Shown piece by piece: positions 33,290 through 45,734 of a stretch of DNA of 64,000 nucleotides; positions within the stretch are counted from its first letter, which is position 1; the number at the start of each line of letters is the position of its first letter. The DNA is taken from the NCBI RefSeq assembly GCF_051348905.1, contig NC_135236.1, positions 668,518,389 through 668,582,388 on the forward strand, read 5' to 3'. The position numbers and the translations under genes were made by a program. The notes under the pieces are model-generated. The model was not told the origin of the DNA. It saw nothing but the letters and a program-made list of their open reading frames with translations, and searched no databases. Origin of the DNA: Ranitomeya variabilis (lineage: Eukaryota; Chordata; Amphibia; Anura; Dendrobatidae).

Positions 33290-34060
33290 TAAACAATAAT
33301 CTCTGATCATAGGTTCCATAAGCATCTTAGTGTATGAAAGACAATAAATCATAATCCCTATTAAGACCTTCAGGGGACAGTGTCTACAACTCGTGGATCC
33401 AATGGGCTTCTCTACGTTTTACGATGCCAATGTGATCACTGACATGACTAGGTGGGGGAATATGTTTAATTATCTGAAATTGAAGTCGTGACACCCTATG
33501 TCCGGAGGAAATAAAATGATGTGGTATGGGTAAAAAGAGGTTTTTACATCTTATGGTGGATTTACGTTTAGAAATTCTGTCTTTGATAGGCTGTTTGGTT
33601 TCTCCAACATTTAGGAGACCACATGGGCATTTAGTAAGGTATGCCACGAATGATGTGTCGCATGTGTAAAAATCCTTTATAGGATACTTTTTGCTTGAAT
33701 GAGGATGGTAAATGACATTCCCTTTCAAAACATTATTGCACTGGTTGCATTGTAGGCACGGGAAAGTGCCTGCTTTAGGATTGCATAAGAAACGTTGTTT
33801 TAATGGAAAACATAGGGTGCCAATGTCTGCCTTCAGTAGTGAGTCTCTGAGATTAGGTGCTCTTTCGAAAAGAAATCTATTGTAAGAACCCCATGTGCAT
33901 CTTTGAGTACCAGTGTGTCGAGAAAATTACCCTGATGATTATCCCATGCCATGGTGAGACTGAGACCGGGCCAAGAAGAGCTTAGGAATTTAAAAAAATT
34001 GCTCTGGTGCTGAGCCCGCATCTTTCCCGACACCTGACAGTTGATTTGATCAGTTGTCAT
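33290..34060 (-). mobile_element. Penelope-like element fragment (RT end and GIY-YIG)
   Basis: On the minus strand the RT C-terminus reads NFLDTLVLKDAHGVLTIDFF (34060-33833). This is followed, after a frame change, by a CLQCNQCNNV Cys motif and the GIY-YIG domain: VAYLTKCPCGLLNVGETKQP, a KRKSTIRCKN block, then HFISSGHRVSRLQFQIIKHI. It is a different subfamily from the copy at 153-2161. It has no N-terminal RT and is inactive. Confidence 0.82.
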
Positions 34061-34074
34061 GTGCCTCTAACAGC

Positions 34075-35555
34075 CATCGGTAGAATTGTGATCCACCTGC
34101 GGCTGTTAGCATGGTAAATGCCGCTGTCAATCTCTGACAGCGGCATTTAACTAGCGCAACCTGGAAGATCAGCATAACACACGCATATTGATGCCCCTAT
34201 CACATGATCGCGAGGCGCCGATGGGTTGTCGTGACAGCCGGGGGTCTGCAGAAGACCCCGTGCCTGTCACTGTAAACCTACGAACGCCAGCTCATGGCCG
34301 GCGTTCATAGCAGATCATGATCTCTGCGACACGTAGCAGAGCTGAAGCCCTGCTATATATACCACAGATGATCGCAGCTTCAAGGCTCCTAAAGGAGACT
34401 TTTGAAGTAAAAAAAAAAAAAGATTTAAAAAGTATTTAAAAAAAATAAATAAATAAATGTTAAAATCAACCCCTATTTCCCTATGCAAACTAAAACAATT
34501 ACAAAAAATAAAAAATACACATATAAGTTATCACTGAGTTCAGAAACGCCAGATCTATAAAAATATTAAATAAATTAATCCAATCAGTAACCGGCGTAAT
34601 GAGAAAAAAATGAAAATGCCAGAAGCACATTGTTTTGGTAGCCACAACATTGCAATAGAACGCAATAACAATGGGTCTGTTCGCATGTCAGTTTGTTTCC
34701 ATGGACCATGTGTCCGCGGGCAAAATAAGCTGACATGTCCATTTTCTAACAACAGCACAGGCTGCAAAACATCCTGCACACAGATGACACACAGGGATGT
34801 CTTCAGTGTGGCATATACTGGCGCCTGAGAATCAGTGATACAGTTAGGGCTGTTTCCTGGCACCAGGTGTTGAAGATGGCTCTTATCACTCCCCTGCTCT
34901 GCCGCTTATCAACGCAAGCAGAGCAGGAGGATGAGAGCTATATTCAAGTGATAACAGCGCCAGCAGCTGATGGGACTACTGCTCCCATCAGCCTACATCT
35001 GCTGCCGCTAATTGCAGTGAGAGAAGGCGGTGGCTTATGGGAGTGACTGCTCTACAAATAAAAAAAACATCATGGGGTTCCCCTGTATTTTTGATAACCA
35101 GCTAGACAAAACTGACAGCTGTGGGCTGCAACAGGCAGCTGTCAGCTTCAACAAGGCTGGTTATGAAGAATAAAGGGGTCCCATGCTGTTTTTTTTTTAA
35201 AAATATATTTAAATCTAAAAAAAAATGGTGTGGGGTCCCCCCATTTTTGACAACCAGCCAAGCTAGAGCAAACAACTGGAGGCTGGTAGTCTCAGGCTGG
35301 TAAGCGACCATCCAGGCTAAGAACCACTGATGAAAGAGCTGCTGCGAGTGCAGCAATCAGGGACTAAAGGTCATGTAATCGAGGTTACTGCCTGTCACCA
35401 AGGCTGCATTCCCAGTTCTGTGAAGAACTGCGGTGACCTCAGCACCATTAGAAAAAGTCACTGAGTTCACCACAAACCAAAGATCAAAGATCTGCGGTGA
35501 ACTCAGATCCCAAAAATGTAGTTGTTACGGGTCTTGGAAAAGTTTCTTACAAACT
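34075..35555. other. Repeat-derived stretch, no gene
   Basis: At 34075-34190 there is a GC-richer inverted word (AATGCCGCTGTCA / TGACAGCGGCATT). AAATA-rich runs follow. The phrases GTGGGCTGCAACAGGCAGCT and GGGGTCCCCCCATTTTTGA at 35120-35255 are typical of frog transposon bodies. No ORF is supported. Confidence 0.4.
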
Positions 35556-35559
35556 TTGG

Positions 35560-35870
35560 ATATTTTTTCACCACTTAAATAAAAAAAGAACCTGGACATG
35601 TTTGGTATCTACAAACTCGTAATGACCTGGAAAATTATAATGGCAGGTCAGTTTTAGCATTTAGTGAACACGCTAAATAAAAAAAACAAACAAATCAATT
35701 GTGGAGTTGTAATTTTTTTTTGCAATTTCACCGCTCTTTGAATTGTTTTCCAGTCCACGATATGGTAAAAGCAATTTTGTTTTCAAAAGTACAACTCACC
35801 CCGCAAAAAACAAACCCTCTATATGTTTATGTGGATAGAAAAATATAAAAAAGTTACGGCTCTGGGAAGA
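35560..35870 (+). repeat. Dispersed frog repeat, copy 2
   Basis: Colinear with 9290-9610 in the same orientation (ACCTGGACATGTTTGGTATC to AAAAGTACAACTCACCCCGC). More diverged and A-rich. Confidence 0.65.
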
Positions 35871-36339
35871 AGGGTAGAAAAAAACGGAACACAAAAATGG
35901 AAAAATCACAAGTTGGTGAAGGAGATAAAAAAAACAAAAAAATTAGAACCATGGTAACTCATAGTAAAACTTTTTTAATGCACCGATTGTATATCAAGAA
36001 AAACTTGAATGTGTATACATGTTAAGGCACAGATCTCCAAGGTCACAGAATAGAAAGCAATGTAATACGCTGTTTACTCCCTCCGTCACCCACACTACCA
36101 TCGCCAAAGACGACAGCGTGAGCAGCTAACAAAGGATAAGAGAAGCCTCCGGTGAAGTGATTGTATACCCACATCGCCCCCCAAGTGCAGTATATGTCTC
36201 GGCATAGAACATACTAATCAGAAGAAGACTTTAGTATCTCCCACAAACAATAGTTGCTGCACAATTCCCAAACAATCGGGGACAGTAAAAAATAGAAGAA
36301 GAAATCTGGTGTTTGTGAGGTGGAGAACCAATTTTGACC

Positions 36340-36790
36340 TCGCATTATAGGCCTTTCGGTGTTAAATGGATCTACGATCCGCGTATCTTAAATTTTAATA
36401 TTTTCAGTTGTGCCTCCCTGTCTCCACCTCTCCTCGATGGGGACACCCTGTCAATGATTTTGCATCCCTGCTGTGATATATTGTGTCCCGCCATAAAGAA
36501 ACGGTCTGGGATTGGAAGGTCCACCTCCTTCTACAGATGATATATTTATGTTGGGTAAGTCTCTGTACTCGTCCACATATAATAATCCACATGGACCATG
36601 GATGGTGCACACAACATACTCCGATCTATATGTCAAATATTGTTTATTGCTTTTGTTTTGTTTTTTAATTCTTGGATGTATAAAGTTGTCACCTTTCAGC
36701 AAGTTGTTACAACTACAGAAACCTAAACAGGGAAAACAACCTCTGCATGTGGGAACAGAACTATTAGCAATATCTGTTTTCACAAACTTA
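36340..36790 (-). mobile_element. Penelope-like GIY-YIG fragment
   Basis: The minus strand reads CRGCFPCLGFCSCNNLLKGD, then GPCGLLYVDEYRDLP, the Cys-rich linker and GIY-YIG core of Penelope-like elements. Short, degraded, and different in sequence from the fragment at 33290-34060. Confidence 0.65.
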
Positions 36791-36844
36791 TCCTTTAAAG
36801 GATTGTCCTAAGAACAACGTATATTTGTCACCGAGGTAACTCGC

Positions 36845-37390
36845 ATGCCTCCTGAGCGCCTCCCTACTCACCATGTGGTTTCTCCTTATATCAGTCCAGC
36901 TTGCTGAGTCTGCCTCTTGCAGCACTCCTCAGCACTGCTGCATCTGAATTTGGTTTCCATTTGGCTTTAGGTGTGCATGGCTGGTCTCTGCAGGAATTTA
37001 ACCCTGCTGTGTCCTGTAAAGATTACGTTCTCCTGCCTGTCCCGTGCCAGATGGCTCTATATTAGGTAGCTCCTCCCACCACTCTTTGGTTCTTAGCCTG
37101 CTAGCACCTTGTGTATTCATTCCTCCATATCCTGTTGCCTGTTAATGACCCGGCTTGTTTATCCATCTTTTCTGACCCCTCTCTGCTCTTGACTTTGGCT
37201 ATGTGTATCGAACCTGCGCAGCCTTCCCTGAGCTTGGATTGTCTGACCACATCTTTCCCTTGTACCCTCATCTATAATCCTCTGATTAGTTGCTGCAGTC
37301 CTGGGGACTGTCCTGGGATGGTACGTGGTGTCTACAGGCAGCTCTGCTTATCATTACCATCAGAGGCCCTAGTGAAGACCAAGTAGACAC
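36845..37390 (+). mobile_element. LTR-like repeat fragment
   Basis: Pyrimidine-rich sequence with a TATA-like CTATATTAGG at about 37060 and CTGTTAATGACCCGGCTTGT. The style is that of frog LTRs, but no clear ends were found. It runs into the MITE at 37394. Family uncertain; broken. Confidence 0.3.
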
Positions 37391-37393
37391 TCA

Positions 37394-37758
37394 GGCTGAA
37401 TTCACACGATGCGGATTTAGCGCGGATCCGCAGCAGATTTTTCTGCGTAGAAACGATGCAGTTCCGCACTGTGATTTACAGTACAATGTAAATCAATAGC
37501 AAAAAAAAACAACCTGTGCTAATGGTGCTGAAAAATCCACATGAAATCCACTGCATGCTACTTTGGTGCGAAACTGCAGCGTTTCTGAGCCCTTCCATAT
37601 TAGAAATCCGCAGGTGTAAAATCTGCGCAAATTCCGCACTAAATCCGCAGCTTTTCCGCACAAAATCCGCGGAAAATCCGCACCTGCGGTTGCTGCCTGG
37701 AGATGAAGATTTTGTGCGAAAAAATCTGCACCCCATTCCGCAACGTGTGCACATAGCC
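37394..37758. mobile_element. PIF/Harbinger-type MITE
   Basis: The ends are GGCTGAATTCACACG and CGTGTGCACATAGCC, with TCA at 37391-37393 and 37759-37761 as the three-base duplication. The body is rich in GCGGATCCGC and AAATCCGC words. It belongs with 5848-6133 and 12548-13492. Confidence 0.8.
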
Positions 37759-37761
37759 TCA

Positions 37762-38200
37762 GTCATGCCCTTCGAGGGTAAGCTCGTCCCATTTTGCAGT
37801 GAGTCTACACCCACTGGCGTTATAATATTTTTGGGTAATAGATCTTGAAATATTACGTTCCTCAATTGGATGTGTTAAAAAAATATTCCTGTGCTGAGAT
37901 AATCTTATAAATATGCCCCTACTATGTATGGGTGTCAGACCATGCAAGAATATGGTCAGTGCATGCCACAGCTCTTAGCCAGGGGAGGATAAAAAAAAAA
38001 GTATTACTGACGACACTGCAGGGGCTCACATCATGACTCATCACTCGGCAGAAACACTCATTCCTGTGATAAAACAGGCAGGGAAATGTGTTACCTTATA
38101 GAAATAAGTAGCTGCAAGCCCCTGTTGTGGCCCCCTAGCCAGAAACTGTGGTATGTGTCAGCCATATTTTTACAGAGTCACATGGTCATGTTCCTGCATG
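37762..38200. other. Intergenic stretch, no gene recognised
   Basis: No ORF, repeat end or exon that I can support. Confidence 0.35.
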
Positions 38201-38209
38201 GTGGATTCA

Positions 38210-38790
38210 AACATGACAATGGAGCGCTACCCTCTTCAACAAATTATCCGGATTAACCTTATGACATCTTTACCGTTCCCTTTTTCAATTTTTCCATGAT
38301 CTTTGTTGGTCGAACACTCATGATCAGAATGCTCTTGAAATTCCTCCATTTGTACATCTAACTGTAGATTGGCGGACTGCAAACTTTTTTAAAGATTTTT
38401 TTTAACCTTTTATAGCCCGAAGCGAATCAATAACTCTTCTTCTGAAGTCTTTGGAAGTCTCCTTTGTTTTTGCCATAATGCAGTGCCACAAAAGTATTGT
38501 GAAGACCAGACTTTGATAGAACCCCGTTCTTCAAATAAAACAGGTCACCCACTCACTCACTTATTGTCATCCCATTGATTGACCTTCAAATTATCTGCTG
38601 ATCCTAGAGGTTCATGTACTTTTGCCATTCCCAAACAGGAAATCTTGGATCATTTTTCGCATTAAAAAAAAATAACAAAGTCTAATGTTTTGACTCATTT
38701 ATTTTATTTGTATTTTTTTATCTACTTTTAGGACTTGTGTTACAATCTGATGTTGTTGTACATCAGATATTTGTAGAAATAGGTAGAAAT
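38210..38790 (-). mobile_element. Tc1-like DNA transposon remnant
   Basis: On the minus strand near 38485-38385 the sequence reads like the N-terminal helix-turn-helix of a Tc1 transposase (AKTKETSKDFRRRVIDSLRA), followed by degraded coding sequence. The DDE catalytic part is absent. Old. Confidence 0.55.
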
Positions 38791-39430
38791 ATAATGAATA
38801 TTTCTAGAAATATAAAAATGTATGTGACTGCAGACTTGTGAATCCTCACATCATGCAGTATGCGCACTGTCAGGATTCGCCGGTGCCAGGAGCTGGTGGT
38901 CACATAACCCCAAATATGTAATTGGCATTCATGTGATCACTGGCTGACTAGTCCTGTGTAGCTTCACTCAATACAAGTGAATAAAGCGAGGCCAGAGACG
39001 TCTAGTTGGAATGTGGCCGGAAGTATGCAAATCACAAACTTGCAGTTACATGACTGCCCACTCCCTGTGCCGGAGTATCCTGACAGCGCACACTGTGAGT
39101 GCTGTGAGAATTCACAAGTCTGCAGTCACATAGATTGCCTTGAGCCCCATTAATATAACCTGAAGAGCATCACCCTTGTCCATTGATACCACCTAGTAGA
39201 CATACTTTAGTACTGCAGTCTTGCTAATTATCACAGGTGTTCCCCATGTCCATCTGTGCTAATTTATTAGCCTGATTTAGCTCATTTACTACTGATGAGT
39301 TGCAATTAGCAGCCTCAGAGTGCAATGAGGTTTCATTCCCAATTTTTCTAGCCACCCTGGGACATGCTTTCGAGACTCCCAGCTTCCTTTTATGATGTGT
39401 CAATGATTGTACTTCTGAATCCAGATAAGA
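38791..39430. other. Intergenic stretch
   Basis: Contains an imperfect inverted pair, CAGACTTGTGAATCCTCACA near 38830 and TGAGAATTCACAAGTCTGCA near 39107, about 290 bases apart, suggesting the ends of an old foldback element. No gene. Confidence 0.35.
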
Positions 39431-39650
39431 ATCCGTTAGATTGCACATTGTATAGACCAATCTCCCCAGGTAATGCAGACTGAAAAACATGGACTAAAAT
39501 CTTTCCAGTCAGTCTGTTGGGCAATTATTTCTATTATCCTTCTGGATCAGATGGGATTTATGCCTGAGAAGTCCACCACTATTAATATTACACGGATACA
39601 GGCATTGATTTAGCTCGGCAGCGCTGATGATAGACCTTGGACTTTGGACT
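39430..39650 (+). mobile_element. L1-like LINE RT scrap
   Basis: In mixed frames the plus strand gives RPISP and an LDQMGFMPEKSTTINITRI block, as in L1-type reverse transcriptases around the first RT blocks. Very short and degraded. Confidence 0.45.
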
Positions 39651-40260
39651 TACTAGATACAATGAAGGTCTTCAAGGTCTTCGTTTCACTGGAATGACCC
39701 TTCTTGAAAGCCTACTTAGTAATCTCATATCTATTCATAAACTAGATATAGAGGTTTTCCAGGATTCTACAAAGATCATCCTGTTTAACTCCATTGGCTC
39801 AATTCTACCACCACTGTATGTAGGTGAGATGTATCTGAGATATGTGCACAGATCTCTGTACAAGCAATGGTAGATAACTTACTCGCTATCCTCTCCTTTC
39901 TAGCCTGACCAGCTGCACAGTTAATCCAGGAAGGAAGATGCAGTGGATGAACTTTTAGGTAGTTTATTGACAGCACTTTTAGAAATGATGATATTCACTG
40001 ATAACTCAACCTGAAAAAAATTGCTTGCAATACAACAATAACCTTAATGTATGAATGTAGTAGACAAATGTCTACAACAAGTTCCTGGAATAATCCAGTG
40101 GATAGCCCATCTGTGCATTGTAAAAGCCGCATTAGGCCAAACTGCCTCCAACCTCAATGTAATCCAATAGTTTAGGGTCCAGTATTAATGAAAGCTAACT
40201 TAAGTGGTCTGAAAGATCCTTTCGACTGAGTGGAGAATCACTTCTCAACTGGTAAGAGTA

Positions 40261-41013
40261 AGGGTACTGTCACACTCTGCAACTTTCCAACGATCACGAC
40301 CAGCGATACGACCTGGCCGTGATCGTTGGTAAGTCGTTGTGTGGTCGCTGGAGAGCTGTCACACAGACAGCTCTCCAGCGATCAACGATGCCAAGGTCCC
40401 GGGTAACCAGGGTAAACATCGGGTTACTAAGCGCAGGGCCGCGCTTAGTAACCCGATGTTTACCGTGGTTACCAGCGTAAAAGTAGAAAAAAAAAAAACG
40501 TACATACATTTCGGTGTCCTTCAGGTCCCTTGCCGTCTGCTTCCCGCTCTGACTGAGTGCCGCCGTAAAGTGAAAGCAGATCACAGCGGTGACGTCATCG
40601 CTGTGCTGTGCTCTTACTTTCCGGCCGGCAGACAGTCAGAGTGGGAAGCAGACGGCAAGGGACCTGAAGGACACCGAAATGTGAGTATGTACGTTTTGTT
40701 TTTTTTACTTTTACGCTGGTAACCAGGATAAACATCGGGTTACTAAGCGCGGCCCTGCGCTTAGTAACCCGATGTTTACCCTGGTTACAAGCGAACGCAT
40801 TGCTGGATCGCTGTCACACACAACGATCCAGCGATGACAGCGGGAGATCCAGCGACGAAAGAAAGTTCCAAATGATCTGCTACGACGTACGATTCTCAGC
40901 AGGGTCCCTGATCGCTGCTGCGTGTCAGACACAGCGATATCCTATGGATATCGCTGGAACGTCACGGATCGTACCGTCGTAGCGACCAAAGTGCCACTGT
41001 GAGACGGTACCCT
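40261..41013. mobile_element. MITE of the AGGTACC family
   Basis: The ends are AGGGTACTGTCACACTCTGC and GTGAGACGGTACCCT, next to TA on both sides. It contains repeated inner inverted words, GGTAACCAGGGTAAACATCG with AACCCGATGTTTACC, and a GTGACGTCATCG CRE-like site near 40589. The same family as 11469-11863 and 14713-15602. Confidence 0.72.
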
Positions 41014-41963
41014 TAGACCAACTCAGATATAGGCCAGATGACAGATTTGGAGTCACCCTGCTATGTGACTGTCATTCCCACTTTACCATCTTCACTGGGT
41101 AAGGATTTTGAAATAAAACACCTAGGTCATGCGTTTTATTCCACCTTTTGGTCTATAATAAGAACAAGATCTCCTACTTGCAAGTTCGGATTAACTTGTT
41201 GCCATTTTCTACGTATTTGTAGATGACTAAGGTATTCCATTGTTCATCTACTCCAGGAACAGATAGCCAGATATTGTACATGTTTACAACAACTCTGGTA
41301 TTTGTTACCGGACACAGAGTCTTCAGGTGGACTAGGAACAGTTCCACGTTTCTGAGTGAGGAGAATTGGTGGAATAAGAATGGAAGGAGATTCTGAATCC
41401 ATAGATAAAGGAACAAGAGGTGTTGAGTTCACAATAGACACTTCAGCTAAGAAATTGGTCAATGTCTCATGTGTGAGTCTTGAAAGGTTCGAGTCCATAA
41501 ATATAGACTCCAATATCCTACAAGTGATTTCTATAATTAATTTCCATGATCCACCCATATGGGAAGCATGATGAGGGTTGAAGACACACAACCAACCATT
41601 GTTTGCCAAAAATTCCTGGACTGATGTTGAAATAAGTTGTTAAAATTATCGGCAGGCACGTATGAAGATAATTCCACAATCCTATCACAATTGCAATACT
41701 GGTCGTCTGATGGCAAAGAATCGTCTTAAGGCATTGATGAAACTGGATGTATCCATGGATTTTATCATTTCTAGGTGTACCGCATATACATAACGCACGC
41801 ATGGCCATTGTTTACTGGCTGCATGGCCACCTGTTTCTACGTGCAGTAACTGCCCATGGCACAAAGACATCCAAACCAACATAAGTAAATGGTGGCTCTG
41901 TGCTTGTCCTATCAACAAAAAAATATGTTACAGTTTTGCGACACTGAACACAATGATAAATTA

Positions 41964-42469
41964 CAAAGAAGCAAGAAAAACAGCAGCGGCACTCCAAATA
42001 ATGGTGAAAAAACAACCTTAGTCCTTTATTGCATAATAAAAATCATGGACAAGGTATTGCGGGTAAACAAGTGCAGATTATGCAGGCAAATGAAACAGGA
42101 TGACGGCCGTTTCACGCAATAAGCGCTTCCACGGGTCCCCGGGGAATCTGGACCCGTGGAAGCGCTTATTGCGCGAAACGGCCGTCGTCCTGTTTTATTT
42201 GCCTGCATTATCTGCACTTGTTTACCCGCAATACCTTGTCCATGATTTTTATTATGCAATAAAGAACTAAGGTTGTTTTTTCACCATTATTTGGAGTGCC
42301 GCTGCTGTTTTTCTTGCTTCTTTGGACTTTTCATGCACTTTTTTCACAACAAGCACCTCCAGCAAGGTGAAGGTTTCTGGAAGGTGTCCGTGATTCAGAG
42401 TTTATTCATCCTTTAACAGTGAGTACTAAGAGTGGTTTTGTCAGTGCCATTCATATTTTTTCTTATTGA
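41964..42469 (+). mobile_element. Penelope-like 3' end as inverted duplication, 13-bp target duplication
   Basis: A palindrome of about 362 bases (41964-42325). The left arm AAAGAAGCAAGAAAAACAGC is answered by GCTGTTTTTCTTGCTTCTTT, meeting near 42145 around GGTCCCCGGGGAATC. The right arm continues to 42469. The flanks are CAATGATAAATTA at 41951-41963 and again at 42470-42482, a perfect 13-base duplication. The words GCTTATTGCGCGAAACGGCC look like a Penelope 3' tail. Both arms arrived in one event. Confidence 0.7.
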
Positions 42470-44944
42470 CAATGATAAATTAGGTGAGAAATTATCTTTT
42501 TGCTTTTACAATCCAATTGCCTGCAGCTCTTAAAGCATCTATGGTGAAATGTATGCCTTGATGTTTGACCCTTTTGTAGTAATGCTGTATCAAAAGGGTA
42601 ACAATATGGCAACCAGGAATAATTAGGGGATTCTTTTCTACATTGTCCAACTCGGTCTTGTTTAAACGACCACCGACCCTTACTACGTCCTGTAGATTAC
42701 TGGTTTTAAATCGATGATGGGACTGTTAAGGAACATCTCGCTTTTCACGTAGACTTTCCAGTTCCTTGTAACAAACATTCTGCTGCCCAATACGTATCAC
42801 AACCAACTCAGTAAGAGTAACGTCTTCCACACAGATAGGCTTATGACACATGGGCCAACCACATCAATCAGCGTTCCTTATTGTGATAGCATTGTACAAT
42901 GTGGACTAATTTTGCCGTGGTGCGAACAAGCCTAGTCCATCTGGAGAAGTGTTGAAATTCCAGACAGCCCAAGCCAACATTTTCTTAGGATTTGGTGATG
43001 AGGGTACTGACTTCAGGACAAATATCTGGATCGTCGTCAGGATCTTGAAGGTTGAAAACATCGATAATGGAAGTCTCTTCAATGTGGTCCTGTAGGAACT
43101 CCAATCCTGTCCACCAAAGATTATGAAAGTTCTTGTCCAAAAAGGCCACAAAATGGTCCTTCACTTCAGGCTTGTTTCTTAATAGTGAAATGAACCTGGG
43201 TAAAACCTGTTCTGGGTTGTTTGGAATCCTGGATCTTGCCATCCTGATGGGTAAGGTTGCAACCCAGTGGTTGAATTCATCCTTGAAGTACCTACTGTCC
43301 ATTATTTTAAAAAACTCCTTGTTTTTATGAATAAGGCTATTTTGTTGTCATCTTGTGTTAGTGTGAAGCGATGTTCTCACTAAATCGTCATAGGAAGCAA
43401 GAATGATAATCCTGGATGAGGTCGGGGAACCTTTCTTTCACCTCATAGTGGGCATAGCTTAAAGGGAATAGTGCGACCATTTTGGAGCACATATGTTTTA
43501 AAGGAGTTGACTTTGGACGGTTTGTGACTCTTATCCAAACATACATCTTCCTCAATAACACAGCCTAGAATAAGTTTTTGATGATATAGAGCATCATCTG
43601 GGCCATTACATTGTTGGCACGCCTTGTGAAGCCTCATAATGTCCCTACAGAGTAGGATTAAAAGAATTAGCATTTATGTCCATAGGATAAAAATTTTTTA
43701 GCCAGGTGCCCCAAGTGGGGATGATGAAGCCCAGCTTTTCGAGTGGGAATATCTTCTTTGCCATGGGTATCTGGTCACATTTAATCAAGACTGGCAAGAG
43801 TATGTGCGTATTCCCCTTGATTGAAGAGACAATGTATTCAGAGGCTCATCTGTAAAAAGCTTTGATACAACCAAAGTAAGTATCGAGCCGCTTGCACCTT
43901 TGTAATGAAGAACTCAATGAATTTGGGTTTTGCTAGAAACCTGTTGCTTTGCTCATTTCTAATTGCCTTGCCAGGTTGTTGTTCTGGGTAGACCTAGACC
44001 AGACATACTTTGGCGCAGCGTTTAGATCTGACCCCTTCTCCACATACTTCAATGCATTAAGAGGAAACAGCAGTTGCATTAGGATCTTGTAGCTCCTTGC
44101 CATAATCGGGGCAGTGTGGGATGCTCCTGAAGGTTGTGAGGAGCGGGTGTGTGATGCATAACCGTAACGTGTTTCTTACTGCTGCATCTGGTGAACTTAA
44201 CAGCCTTGCAGTCTTTAGCAGTGTGGATTGTGGAGGTGCAACACATGTAACATATCCCAAGCTCCTTAACAATATCTTTATGCTCTTGCAAATTCTTTGC
44301 CCAGATCCCAAGACGTTCCTTCAGTGAGGTCTTTTATAAATAGGGCACATACGGTTGCAGTCGACAACTTTAGAAGCAAGAGCATTTGGTTTAGCAAAGG
44401 AAGATATCTAGTAACGGGAAAGTCAGTCTTCCTAACAGATACTTTGCCCCTTAACGCTCTACGTTTGGTGGTAGTGCCATCATAACTAGTAGATTATGAA
44501 GCTGGTGGAGTAGGTTCAGTGAAGTCAAAGCTGGGATCGGTTCTTCGAGCTTGCCGACTCACGAATCTGGACAATTGTGAAAAGGGATGGAATTTCACAT
44601 TACGCTCACCTTTGTACCTTGTCCCCTGATCTGCCAAGTTTTCCTGTATGGCAACTTGTGCACCACTGGATTCAGGAATAAGCAGTGTTGAGGTAACAGT
44701 CTTGGCAGATATGGTTCTATTTTAGCCAATTCTAGTTCTTTCAACAGATTACTCAGGTCCTGGAGATTGCAGCTTTCTTTGTTAGTTATCTTTGAGAATG
44801 TTTGCAGTCTTACATAAGGCACTTTCTATGGCTTCAGAGCGGCTGTAAAGTTTTTCCAGTCTCTCCCATGCTGCAACAAGACCTGCATCCGGATGACCTC
44901 CATAAACTGCTGATTCTTGGCCTAACCGCTATGTAATTTGAGGA

Positions 44945-45296
44945 CAACATGAGGTAGGGTAGGTCACAGATTTCAGAGCTGTGTCACTTATTAGACACTG
45001 TGCTTTCCATACAATGAGTTTTATCACCAGACGATCACTGCCTGGACAACAGCCTGTGTGAGCACTTGACTGAACACGCCCCCTCTGATAAGCAGCTTCC
45101 TGTCATTAGACAATTACACAGAAAGCTGTGGTGTGGGCAGGGTTAGCTTTTTGAGCTCTGCTGCATCTAAGAACTATGTGTCACAACTGCTGCACCTAGT
45201 AAACTAAGTGAAACATTGTTGGACTCAGGGTTTATTTTCCTACATTATGTTGGGCTCAAATGAGGCAACAAAACCTGGTGACAGATTCCCTTTAAC
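44945..45296. mobile_element. Short TTAA-ended transposon remnant
   Basis: Ends in CCTGGTGACAGATTCCCTTTAA at about 45275-45296, the terminal phrase of a very common frog non-autonomous transposon (TTAA-type target). The left end is not clear. Confidence 0.4.
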
Positions 45297-45442
45297 AAAC
45301 AAGTCCAGTTGTTCTTTAGTGGAGAGGTTAAGGTCTTGGATTACGTCTTGAAAGGTCGACTTCTGGGTTCCAGTCCTGAGTACGCTTGTGAAATTTTTGA
45401 GAGACCGCTTATTAACTCCCTGAAAATCATGACTCTGGCTAA

Positions 45443-45734
45443 GGCTACGTTCACATTTGCGTTGTGCGCCGCAGCGTCGGCGACGCAACGCACAACGCAA
45501 ACAAAAACGCAGCAAAACGTTGCGTTTTGCGACACATGCGTCCTTTTTTTGGTTGATTTTGGACGCAGCAAAAATGCAACTTGCTGCGTCCTCTGCGCCC
45601 GGACACGTGCGCCGCAGTGACGCATGCGTCGCAAAACGCAAGTGCAACGCATGTCCATGCGCCCCCATGTTAAATATAGGGGCGCATGACGCATGCGGCG
45701 ACGCTGCGGCGCAGACCGCAAATGTGAACGTAGA
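45443..45734. mobile_element. PIF/Harbinger-type MITE
   Basis: The ends are GGCTACGTTCACATTTGCG and CGCAAATGTGAACGTAGAC. CTAA lies at 45439-45442 and 45735-45738. The interior is a palindrome-rich GCGTCGCAAAACGCA sequence. Non-coding. Confidence 0.8.

Noticed and set aside
38791-39490. 88-codon ORF near 39224-39490 as a host gene
   Set aside because: No motif, next to LINE and Bel/Pao scraps, with no splice context.
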